8,475 nucleotides of DNA from Candidatus Falkowiibacteriota bacterium. GTDB lineage: Bacteria; Patescibacteria; ABY1; BM507; UBA12075. The notes under the pieces were generated by a model, which made no database searches, had not been told where the DNA came from, and was given only the letters and a program-made list of their open reading frames with translations. The translations under genes were made by a program, and so were the position numbers. Of this stretch, positions 1-5,271 are shown in pieces (the stretch's first letter is position 1; each line of letters starts with the position of its first letter). The stretch covers positions 1 to 8,475 of the forward strand of contig DAOVXE010000023.1 in NCBI GenBank assembly GCA_030636285.1, read 5' to 3'.

Positions 1-47
1 AAGGTTTTTCATAGGTTAATATGCTTGATTTATAAATCATAATATTA

Positions 48-95
48 TTTTATAATATTTTTGCAAAAATTACAATAAAAAATAATCCATTTTTA
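48..95. repeat. 48-bp direct repeat, left copy
   Basis: This copy matches 365-412 with three mismatches over 48 bases. It reads TTTTATAATATTTTTGCAA followed by AAATTACAATAAAAAATAA and ATTTTTA. The core ATTTTTGCAAAAAT is itself a perfect 14-bp palindrome here but is broken in the right copy. The two copies bracket the hairpin-rich segment 96-364, as direct repeats would after an insertion or a segmental duplication. No coding sequence overlaps it. Confidence 0.8.
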
Positions 96-99
96 TATT

Positions 100-133
100 G
101 ATATATACTTTAGCTTATGCTAAATTATATATC
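100..133. repeat. 15-bp stem hairpin, loop TTAT
   Basis: An inverted repeat pairs 100-114 with 119-133 around the four-base loop TTAT, with one mismatched pair (C108 against T125). It lies in non-coding, very AT-rich sequence. A weak promoter-like pair (TTGATA at 98-103, 17 bases, TAAATT at 121-126) overlaps it, so it could be an operator-like symmetry. It could equally be one more of the small palindromes that fill this region. Confidence 0.5.
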
Positions 134-150
134 CATATATAATTTAGTTA

Positions 151-164
151 TTCACCTTACGCAC
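151..164 (+). repeat. Solitary terminal-inverted-repeat remnant of the 152-bp element
   Basis: TTCACCTTACGCAC matches the 15-bp terminus of the mobile element at 5014-5165 (CTCACCTTACRCACT) in 13 of 14 positions. It is oriented as a left end. No matching right end (reverse complement) is present downstream, and the internal 31-bp stem is absent. It is therefore a solo terminus or the remains of a deleted or overwritten copy. Confidence 0.5.
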
Positions 165-182
165 AAACTATCTTTCTTTTCA

Positions 183-320
183 GCCCAGCCATAAATGGCA
201 GGCCTAATTGACAATTTTTTAAGCCCGATAAATCGGGCTATATATAAAACCGTTAATAGTAATATCCCGCTTTAGCGGGATTAAAAAACAAAAATGTAGC
301 CCTGCCATTTATGGCTGGGC
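183..320. repeat. Long inverted repeat enclosing two GC-rich hairpins
   Basis: The outer arms 183-206 and 297-320 are reverse complements over 24 bases with one mismatch (core GCCCAGCCATAAATGGCAGG). Each arm also contains its own small palindrome, GCCATAAATGGC (188-199 and its complement at 304-315). Between the arms lie two perfect hairpins: 222-229/232-239 (AGCCCGAT/ATCGGGCT) and 264-270/275-281 (ATCCCGC/GCGGGAT). Folded together they form a stem with two side hairpins, resembling a structured RNA or a nested palindromic element. GC content here is clearly above the surrounding sequence. No protein-coding potential is evident. I do not recognise it as a known RNA family. Confidence 0.7.
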
Positions 321-357
321 GGCGATTGTCGCCAAATACCCGATTTTGAGGGTATTT
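321..357. repeat. Two tandem hairpins beside the long inverted repeat
   Basis: GGCGA/TCGCC (321-325/329-333) with a three-base loop is followed without a gap by AAATACCC/GGGTATTT (334-341/350-357) with an eight-base loop. They directly abut the outer arm of the inverted repeat ending at 320. The whole stretch 183-357 can therefore pair almost continuously, and probably belongs to one structural or mobile unit. Confidence 0.6.
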
Positions 358-364
358 ACCGTAG

Positions 365-412
365 TTTTATAATATTTTAGCAAAAATTACAATAAAAAAT
401 AAGGCATTTTTA
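365..412. repeat. 48-bp direct repeat, right copy
   Basis: This is the right-hand partner of 48-95 (three differences). It ends three bases before the -35 box of the promoter at 415-443. The distance between equivalent positions in the two copies is 317 bp. The copy could be a duplicated promoter-upstream segment or the edge of an insertion. Confidence 0.8.
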
Positions 413-414
413 GC

Positions 415-443
415 TTTACAACCATGGTTTTTTTTGCTACAAT
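415..443 (+). promoter_or_regulatory. Sigma-70-type promoter with extended -10
   Basis: TTTACA (415-420; one change from TTGACA) is followed by a 17-base spacer and TACAAT (438-443; one change from TATAAT). A TG one base upstream (435-436) gives an extended -10, TGCTACAAT. Transcription would start near 450 and run into the kinase-like gene at 602, leaving a leader of about 150 bases with two hairpins. It is the best promoter match I see in the window and probably drives the AT-rich cassette 602-3092. Confidence 0.6.
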
Positions 444-457
444 TAAGTTAAATTAAA

Positions 458-479
458 CACTCTTTTTGAGTGGATTTTT
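458..479 (+). terminator. Short hairpin plus T-rich tail, possible attenuator
   Basis: CACTC/GAGTG (458-462/468-472) flanks a T5 loop and is followed by GATTTTT. The stem is only five base pairs, so as a terminator it is weak. It begins about 15 bases after the predicted -10 box, so it would lie at the very 5' end of the transcript from the 415-443 promoter. An early attenuator or a 5'-stabilising hairpin is possible. Confidence 0.3.
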
Positions 480-530
480 ATTGTTTGAAATTTTGTGTAT
501 AACTTGTTATCGGAAATAATTAAAAGTTTT

Positions 531-549
531 TTATCCGCTTCGCGGATAA
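531..549 (+). promoter_or_regulatory. Perfect 8-bp leader hairpin upstream of the kinase-like gene
   Basis: TTATCCGC/GCGGATAA (531-538/542-549) pairs perfectly around the loop TTC. It stands out as a GC-rich core in an otherwise AT-rich leader, 52 bases before the likely ATG at 602. The T-run that follows is about 15 bases away, too far for a standard intrinsic terminator. A leader structure affecting mRNA stability is more likely, or another small palindrome of the kind seen at 183-357. Confidence 0.4.
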
Positions 550-601
550 TCGTTTAGAGCTATTTTTTGTTTTTATTCTGTTGTTATTAATGTCTTGCTT
601 T

Positions 602-1069
602 ATGAAAAATATAATTATTATTATAGGTTTACCAGGTTCTGGAAAATCGTATTTGATAAAAAATAAATATAATAATACTTCAACCCATGCAATTTTTGAT
701 GATGTCAAAGATGATGCTGTATTAAATACAGGATGTTTTTCTTATAGTAAAGACTATCCTTGTATAATTTCCGAAATGGAAAAATCTAAAAAAAATATTA
801 TAATTTCAGATATAAGTTTTTGTGAATACGAACAATATGAACAGGCAAAAAATATTTTAAATTGGTGGATAGAAAAAAGAGGATTTAATTATAGAATTAT
901 TAACATCGTTTTTAAAAACCAACCATGCCGTTGCAAAAATAATATTAACAAAAATAAAAACCGTAATAATCAAAACAGGAAAAAAGATTTAGAAAAATTT
1001 TCAGAATGTTATAACCCAAAAGACTATATAAATAATTCTAACGATAAAATGCGCAACGTACAAGAATAA
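602..1069 (+). CDS. P-loop kinase-like ATPase (polynucleotide-kinase-type fold)
   Basis: This 155-residue protein starts with a hydrophobic strand and a textbook Walker A motif, GLPGSGKS (residues 9-16), ten residues or so from the N-terminus. A second strand, NIIISDISF, probably ends in the Walker B aspartate. The later stretch FKNQPCRCKNN... with an Asn/Lys/Arg-rich run looks like the lid of small phage-type nucleotide or polynucleotide kinases, followed by a YNP motif. I infer an ATP-dependent kinase, but the substrate cannot be told. I chose ATG 602 because the Walker A strand follows at once; in-frame TTG 581 and ATG 590 only add seven residues of no family character. No Shine-Dalgarno sequence is visible. 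It is the first gene of the AT-rich cassette. Confidence 0.7.
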   Translation: MKNIIIIIGLPGSGKSYLIKNKYNNTSTHAIFDDVKDDAVLNTGCFSYSKDYPCIISEMEKSKKNIIISDISFCEYEQYEQAKNILNWWIEKRGFNYRIINIVFKNQPCRCKNNINKNKNRNNQNRKKDLEKFSECYNPKDYINNSNDKMRNVQE

Positions 1070-1115
1070 TAAATAACAGTATATTATAACGCACGTTTCA
1101 AATAATTTTTTTAAT

Positions 1116-2330
1116 ATGAATATAAAATTATTAATAAACTCATTTACAGGTTGGTTGTTTGGAATCTTGTTTATAATAATCGGCATAGGACTTGCCTTTG
1201 CTGATTCTAAATTTTTTTCGGGTTTAATAATGTTTGTTGTAGCTACGATTTTACTTCCACCTACCGCAAAATTAATTGAAGCAAAATTCAAACTAAAAAT
1301 ATCGCCTTTAATTAAAATAATTATCGGGGTTATTGGATTTATTGTTTTTGTTGTATCAATAAGTTCTGAAAGTAATTCCGCAAAAAACGAATTAACGCCA
1401 CAGAAACAAGTTAGCGAAACCACAAAGGTTGAAGAAAATATTAATAGCCAACCGCAAACAGATGAAGAAGAAGATGAAAAAATAAAAACAGAAAAAAATA
1501 TGCAAGAAGAGCTTCCTAAATTGTCAACGGAACAAGAATTACGTATAGCCGCTAACCACCATCATGTAGCGCTTTTAGGGTTGAAAAGTATAGTAGAATA
1601 TGAAATAGTAGAATTAGTAATAGGCGAAAAAAATAAGGCGTGGATTATATATCATAGTAAAATAAAAAACGAATGGGATGAAGAAGGTAAATGGTATTAT
1701 TATTTTGAAAGCGAGTGGATTAGGGAAAATGGAAAATGGGTTATGGGAGATGGAAGCAATAAATTAACATTTCATGGTTCCAAACCAGAAGAAAATGAAT
1801 TTAAGATTCATAATACTTTCGCTGATTTGGCCGATCAATATACTGAAGAATTGTTTGATAAATATTCCCTACTTTCTACTATAGGCGGTCAATTAGATAA
1901 AGCTGAAGATAAAGCATTTAAAGAAACAGCATTAAAATATAATGTTTCCACTGAAGATGTGACAAAATATTTTATGCACGTAGAAATGTGGTCAATGTAT
2001 TCCAACGAAGGACAACAGTGGTTGAAAACAGTTGGAAGCCAATATTCTGATTCGTATAACGGAATTAAGGATATAACAACTTCCAACATATCTATTAAAA
2101 ATGAATATGGAATCGTTTCAGTTCTCGGAGAAATAAAAAATAATACGAATAAAACTGCAAAAATTATTTATATAACAATAACTTTTTATGATAAAAATGA
2201 CAGGATTATAAATACTGCCGTAGACACCCAAGGAAACTTATCGCCTGGTCAAACAAAAACTTTTGACGCAAGAGGTATTTATAGTTCTGCTTTTTCAAGA
2301 TATAAAATTGATATTGACGCTTTATATTAA
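1116..2330 (+). CDS. Three-helix membrane protein with C-terminal FxLYD domain
   Basis: The 404-residue product has three predicted membrane helices near residues 12-29, 33-49 and 64-82. A Glu/Lys/Gln-rich linker follows (about 85-130), then a mixed alpha/beta middle region with many aromatic residues (WIIYHSKIKNEWDEEGKWYY), possibly an NTF2-like fold. The last 80 residues (325-404) match the FxLYD pattern: a beta-strand start, VLGEIKNNTNKTAK, an ITFYDKNDRII stretch and LSPGQTKTF. FxLYD domains are extracytoplasmic immunoglobulin-like modules, so the C-terminal part is probably outside the cell. Function unknown; an envelope or binding role is the safest guess. ATG 1116 is 46 bases after the kinase-like gene, with no ribosome binding site seen, so the two are probably co-transcribed. 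Confidence 0.8.
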   Translation: MNIKLLINSFTGWLFGILFIIIGIGLAFADSKFFSGLIMFVVATILLPPTAKLIEAKFKLKISPLIKIIIGVIGFIVFVVSISSESNSAKNELTPQKQVSETTKVEENINSQPQTDEEEDEKIKTEKNMQEELPKLSTEQELRIAANHHHVALLGLKSIVEYEIVELVIGEKNKAWIIYHSKIKNEWDEEGKWYYYFESEWIRENGKWVMGDGSNKLTFHGSKPEENEFKIHNTFADLADQYTEELFDKYSLLSTIGGQLDKAEDKAFKETALKYNVSTEDVTKYFMHVEMWSMYSNEGQQWLKTVGSQYSDSYNGIKDITTSNISIKNEYGIVSVLGEIKNNTNKTAKIIYITITFYDKNDRIINTAVDTQGNLSPGQTKTFDARGIYSSAFSRYKIDIDALY

Positions 2331-2334
2331 AAAT

Positions 2335-2532
2335 ATGACTCAAAAAACCATATCATCAAAAACATTTATCTTTAATATACAAAAAGAAATTATAGAGCCA
2401 TGCAATAAAGGACACTTTATTGAAGCGATAATTAGAGCACAGGTACATATTGCAAGAATTGCAAAAAGATTATTAATAGAAAAATTTACAAAAAGAATAA
2501 GAAGAATTAAATTATGTGGAAATATATTCTAA
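2335..2532 (+). CDS. Small basic protein of unknown function (65 aa)
   Basis: I do not recognise this protein. From ATG 2335 it has 65 residues and a strongly basic second half (KRLLIEKFTKRIRRIKL). The helix NKGHFIEAIIRAQVHIARIAKRL vaguely recalls the first helix of HEPN-like proteins, but no R-x4-6-H motif is present. The same frame is open upstream to an ATG at 2263, but that start lies deep inside the FxLYD gene; 2335 is only four bases after its stop and is preferred. The last 19 bases overlap the start of the next gene, which suggests translational coupling, or a frameshift splitting one longer gene. Confidence 0.5.
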   Translation: MTQKTISSKTFIFNIQKEIIEPCNKGHFIEAIIRAQVHIARIAKRLLIEKFTKRIRRIKLCGNIF

Positions 2533-3092
2533 AAATAATTGATAGATTATTTGGAAAAATATTTGATGATATAGGCAAAAAATTATTTAACCAATATAAA
2601 AAGTTATTTAAACATAAGATTTCAATATACGACCAGTTGATTAACCTGCCGTACGTAAGATACGGTGACGATAAATGTTATTACGGAAAATGTTATAACT
2701 TAAAATCAAGGAATGAATTATTAGAAAAAACTGATTATAAAATATTTTGCAAAAAATTAAATTTTTTTAACAAAAAAAGACTTTTAAAAAAGCTAATAAA
2801 CAATTTTGAAATTAATAGCTGGAATGAATGCGATAAATACTTAACCTCTTTAATTATCCTTTTCGATTCATTGAACCCCAGAAAACTTTATAAAATTTAT
2901 CAGGACATCAAAGACAGCAATCAGACTCAGCAAATTTTTATTTTTTTTCAAGAAATTCAAAAGATAAAACCAAAATTAATAAACAAAAAACTAAGAATAG
3001 GTATTGGGCATTATTTAAAGATACAAGAAGAAATAAAAAAACTAAAACAAAAAAGAGTTTTGGACAAAGGGCATTCACTCCTTACCCAATAA
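2514..3092 (+). CDS. Hypothetical lysine-rich protein
   Basis: This is an unrecognised 192-residue protein with high lysine, isoleucine and phenylalanine content that partly follows from extreme AT bias. It starts with an amphipathic segment (MWKYILKIIDRLFGKIF). It has a CYYGKC segment near residues 55-60 and a helix-rich remainder ending in a lysine-rich helix (EEIKKLKQKR). No membrane helix, enzyme motif or convincing zinc site is seen. ATG 2514 overlaps the preceding small gene by 19 bases. The stop is 69 bases before the first KilA-N frame, and no terminator lies between, so it may belong to the same transcript. Base composition is the most AT-rich of the window (10 G/C in 60 at 2521-2580). 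Confidence 0.6.
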   Translation: MWKYILKIIDRLFGKIFDDIGKKLFNQYKKLFKHKISIYDQLINLPYVRYGDDKCYYGKCYNLKSRNELLEKTDYKIFCKKLNFFNKKRLLKKLINNFEINSWNECDKYLTSLIILFDSLNPRKLYKIYQDIKDSNQTQQIFIFFQEIQKIKPKLINKKLRIGIGHYLKIQEEIKKLKQKRVLDKGHSLLTQ

Positions 3093-3161
3093 TTATGGTA
3101 AAACAAAGACAAGCTTCTATTTTTAAAGTTACAGAATTCAATGTCTTTAAAACCATGCTTT

Positions 3162-3410
3162 ATGACCAAGAAACAAACTATAAAAGTTGAGGGTATTGAG
3201 ATAGTCACTTTTACAAAAAATGACAGTGATTTTATTTCCCTGACCGACATCGCCCGCCACAAGAATCCTGCATTTCCTGCCGATGTTATAAAAAATTGGA
3301 TGAGAACCCGCTCTACGATCGAATTTCTCGGATTATGGGAAAAGCTGCATAACCCGGCTTTTAAACTGGTCGAATTCGACCAGTTTAAAAATAAAACTGG
3401 CTTAAATTAA
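3162..3410 (+). pseudogene. Truncated KilA-N protein (N-terminal half-domain only)
   Basis: From ATG 3162 the 82-residue product matches the first half of a KilA-N DNA-binding domain: IKVEGIEI, DFISLTDIAR, NWMRTRSTIEFLGLWEKL. It aligns with the first 79 residues of the next gene at roughly 40% identity by eye. It stops right after KTGLN, so it lacks the second half of the domain (the GRYGGTYAHKDIAFEF section) and all of the C-terminal part. ATG 3141 is also in frame but adds seven atypical residues. The frame ends seven bases before the next ATG; removing one T in the run AAATTAAT (3404-3411) would fuse the two frames. It carries a perfect 32-bp palindrome. It may be a remnant, or a donor half-gene that can recombine with its neighbour. 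Confidence 0.75.
3359..3390. repeat. Perfect 32-bp palindrome inside the KilA-N half-gene
   Basis: Every base from 3359 to 3374 pairs with its mirror from 3375 to 3390 (half-site TTTTAAACTGGTCGAA). The ten whole codons inside (3360-3389) encode FKLVEFDQFK, and the opposite strand read in the mirrored frame encodes the same ten residues. A perfect palindrome this long inside a coding region is not expected by chance. It could form a cruciform in DNA, a hairpin of about 14 bp in mRNA, or a two-fold protein-binding site. Confidence 0.95.
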
Positions 3411-3417
3411 TACAGAT

Positions 3418-4242
3418 ATGCCAAAAAATAAAACAATAAATGTAAAAGGAACCGAAATCACGATTATTAGACAAGGCAACCTTGATTATATCTCATTGAC
3501 CGACATGCTCAAAGCAAAGGACGGCGACTTTTTTATTTCCGACTGGCTAAGAAACAGAAATACGGTTGAATTTTTGGGCATCTGGGAAAGTATTTACAAT
3601 TCAAATTTTAATTATGGCGAATTTGCCATAATTAAAAGCAAAGCCGGCTTAAATAATTATAAGATAAGCGCGAAAGAATGGGTTAAAAAAACCAATGCTA
3701 TCGGATTGAAGGCAACGGTCGGAAGATACGGCGGAACTTACGCACACAAAGACATTGCCTTTGAATTTGGAATGTGGATTAGCGCAGAATTCAAAATATA
3801 TTTAATTAAAGAATTTCAGCGGCTTAAGGAAGATGAAAACAAGCGTTTAAAACTGGAATGGAGCCTGCAAAGAACGCTGGCCAAAATCAATTATAAAATC
3901 CATACCGATGCCATTAAGGAAAACCTGATTCCGCATGAATTAACGAAAAATCAGATCAGCATGAAATATGCCAATGAAGCGGATTTACTTAATGTTGCTT
4001 TATTTGGAATAACCGCGAAAATGTGGCGGGATCAAAATCCCAAATTAAAAGGAAACATCAGGGATCACGCTTCAATCGAGCAGCTGGTGGTTTTATCTAA
4101 TCTTGAAAGTATAAACGCCTTATTGATCCGCGAGAGACTCTCACAGAAAGATAGAATTCAGAAACTAAACAATACCGCAATAATCCAGATGAAATCGCTG
4201 TTAACAAACGATAAAATAAAAAAATTGGAATCGCCAAAATAA
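3418..4242 (+). CDS. KilA-N domain DNA-binding protein, full length
   Basis: This 274-residue protein has a complete KilA-N domain in residues 5-140. Recognisable blocks are INVKGTEI, DYISLTDML, DWLRNRNTVEFLGIWE, then WVKKTNAIGL, GRYGGTYAHKDIAFEFGMWI and EFKIYLIKEFQRLKE. The C-terminal 130 residues are helical and charged (NLIPHELTKNQISMKYANEADLLNVALFG), as in the longer bacterial members. KilA-N domains bind DNA and are common in phages, large DNA viruses and mobile or accessory regions of bacteria. The actual target is unknown. Residues 64-73 (FNYGEFAIIK) are encoded by a near-perfect 32-bp palindrome, placed exactly where the truncated upstream copy has its own. A terminator follows the stop. 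No ribosome binding site is visible. Confidence 0.9.
   Translation: MPKNKTINVKGTEITIIRQGNLDYISLTDMLKAKDGDFFISDWLRNRNTVEFLGIWESIYNSNFNYGEFAIIKSKAGLNNYKISAKEWVKKTNAIGLKATVGRYGGTYAHKDIAFEFGMWISAEFKIYLIKEFQRLKEDENKRLKLEWSLQRTLAKINYKIHTDAIKENLIPHELTKNQISMKYANEADLLNVALFGITAKMWRDQNPKLKGNIRDHASIEQLVVLSNLESINALLIRERLSQKDRIQKLNNTAIIQMKSLLTNDKIKKLESPK
3606..3637. repeat. Near-perfect 32-bp palindrome inside the KilA-N gene
   Basis: Fifteen of sixteen base pairs match (left half TTTTAATTATGGCGAA). The only exception is G3619 against T3624, which would still be a G-U pair in RNA. The site is 247 bp downstream of the palindrome at 3359-3390 and falls in the same codon phase and the same alignment column of the protein. 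Its sequence differs at five base pairs, all compensated in both arms. Confidence 0.95.
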
Positions 4243-4276
4243 AAAACACCTCTACAGAAGTAAAGATGTTTTTGCT
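4242..4276 (+). terminator. Probable intrinsic terminator after the KilA-N gene
   Basis: AAAAACACCTCTAC (4242-4255) pairs with GTAAAGATGTTTTT (4260-4273) around the loop AGAA, with two mismatches in 14. The descending arm ends in a run of five T. It begins at the last base of the KilA-N stop codon, the normal place for a terminator. The A-rich/T-rich ends make the stem partly bidirectional. Confidence 0.55.
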
Positions 4277-4300
4277 GGAGTTACATAAAAATTATAGATT
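4272..4300 (+). promoter_or_regulatory. Possible weak promoter for the membrane-protein gene
   Basis: TTGCTG (4272-4277) is followed at 17 bases by TAGATT (4295-4300), or at 15 bases by TATAGA (4293-4298). Either would start transcription roughly 35 bases before the ATG at 4343. A second pair, TTGCAT (4314-4319) and TAAAAT (4337-4342) with a 17-base spacer, scores as well but would start inside the gene. Neither is strong, but a promoter is expected here because a terminator precedes. Confidence 0.25.
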
Positions 4301-4342
4301 TATTTTACCAGCTTTGCATAAATTTTAAAAATAAAGTAAAAT

Positions 4343-4948
4343 ATGCCGGGGAGGAAGAAGAAAAAAATCAAGGCGCAGGGCTTATTGGCTCAAACCAATA
4401 AGGAGCTTATGGCTGAAAAAAAATTAATTAAAACCAGGTCCGGGAATAAAGCTAAAATCAGCAAAGTTAAGCCTGAAAAAAAGATAAGCATTCGGAATAA
4501 AGTATTAAACAGAAAAATAAGTAAACCGGCGCGAACAAAAAAGAAGCAGGAAAAGCTTCAAGCTGACAGCCGGATGGAAGCCAGACTGGATAAAGAAAAG
4601 CAGCTGATAATATTTTCCGGAGTAACGTTTTTTATGGTTTTGATCGCTTTTTTTTGGATCTTTAATATTTCTCAGGTTTTTAAGAAAATGAGCGTAGCCA
4701 ATGAAAATGAAAATAATAATGATATGGCCGATACCTGGCAGGAATTAAGCCAAGGACTGGGCAATAGCCTGGACCAGATGAAATTTAATCTGGAAAAAGT
4801 AGATGAATTAAAGGATAATTTAATGGTTGAGCAATATACTTCCACTACCATTGAGAAGCTGCCGGATAATGAATTTGAATCAGTAGCTGGGCAAGAAATA
4901 ACCGAAGAGCAGGTTGAAAAATTAAAATCAATGTTAGAAGAAAATTAG
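4343..4948 (+). CDS. Single-pass membrane protein with basic cytoplasmic tail, unknown function
   Basis: The 201-residue product has a lysine/arginine-rich N-terminal region (residues 1-87, starting MPGRKKKKIK), one clear membrane helix (about 88-110, QLIIFSGVTFFMVLIAFFWI) and an acidic C-terminal region of about 90 residues. By the positive-inside rule the basic tail is cytoplasmic and the C-terminus is outside. The outer part looks helical (QGLGNSLDQMKFNLEKVDELKDN) and ends in an acidic EEQVEKLKSMLEEN segment. I do not recognise the family; the architecture suits an envelope-associated or nucleoid-tethering protein, but that is conjecture. Base composition is closer to gyrA than to the AT-rich cassette, so it likely belongs to the stable part of the chromosome. 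The next 323 bases to gyrA hold a mobile element and two hairpins. Confidence 0.75.
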   Translation: MPGRKKKKIKAQGLLAQTNKELMAEKKLIKTRSGNKAKISKVKPEKKISIRNKVLNRKISKPARTKKKQEKLQADSRMEARLDKEKQLIIFSGVTFFMVLIAFFWIFNISQVFKKMSVANENENNNDMADTWQELSQGLGNSLDQMKFNLEKVDELKDNLMVEQYTSTTIEKLPDNEFESVAGQEITEEQVEKLKSMLEEN

Positions 4949-5013
4949 ATAACAGGAATACGAATAAATTTTTGTCGTTTGCTGTCTAAATAATAAAACT
5001 ATATAAAGAATAA

Positions 5014-5165
5014 CTCACCTTACACACTTATTGCGTAAACAAAGTTATAATTTATGTAATTTAAACAAAAACGAGGATAAAAACAAGTTTTATCTTAGCA
5101 TTTTTGTTTAAATTACATAAATTATAACTTTTTCTAAGGTAAAAATATTTAGTGCGTAAGGTGAG
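5014..5165 (+). mobile_element. 152-bp MITE-like element, copy 1
   Basis: This is a non-coding element with imperfect 15-bp terminal inverted repeats (CTCACCTTACACACT at 5014-5028; AGTGCGTAAGGTGAG at 5151-5165; one mismatch). A perfect 7-bp target duplication AGAATAA flanks it (5007-5013 and 5166-5172). Inside, 5041-5071 and 5101-5131 form a perfect 31-bp stem around a 29-nt loop (5072-5100), which has its own GATAAAA/TTTTATC stem. The second copy, inverted, is at 7961-8112 and has the same length. With no transposase encoded, it would have to be moved in trans. The mobilising family is not identifiable from the sequence. Its long stem would also block or end transcription between 4948 and gyrA. 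Confidence 0.9.
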
Positions 5166-5205
5166 AGAATAATATTAATATTAATCGTAACGTATTAAGA
5201 TACAA

Positions 5206-5257
5206 GTTAGGCCCAAAGGGCACTAACAGTAGTCGGGAATATTCAAATTCCTTGACT
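5206..5257 (+). promoter_or_regulatory. Two tandem hairpins in the gyrA leader
   Basis: GTTAGGCCC/GGGC(A)CTAAC (5206-5214/5218-5227) has nine base pairs with a single bulged A at 5222 and loop AAA. Three bases later AGTC(G)GGAAT/ATTCC(TT)GACT (5231-5240/5247-5257) forms a second stem with a small internal loop. The pair ends 14 bases before the gyrA ATG at 5272. This could be a regulatory leader that controls translation, or leftover small palindromes; I do not recognise a riboswitch class. Confidence 0.4.
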
Positions 5258-5271
5258 GAAAATTAAAATAT

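Noticed and set aside
183..357. CRISPR array
   Set aside because: The repeats are inverted and unequal, with no regular direct repeats and spacers and no cas genes nearby.
581..601. TTG 581 or ATG 590 as start of the kinase-like gene
   Set aside because: They add only a few residues before a start (602) that places the Walker A strand in its normal position.
1..601. Unannotated protein gene or tRNA in the left non-coding region
   Set aside because: No frame of useful length with coding character and no cloverleaf with tRNA consensus bases could be found.
2263..2334. Upstream start of the 65-residue gene inside the FxLYD gene
   Set aside because: It would overlap the previous gene by 68 bases, and the extra residues are an out-of-frame reading of conserved FxLYD sequence.
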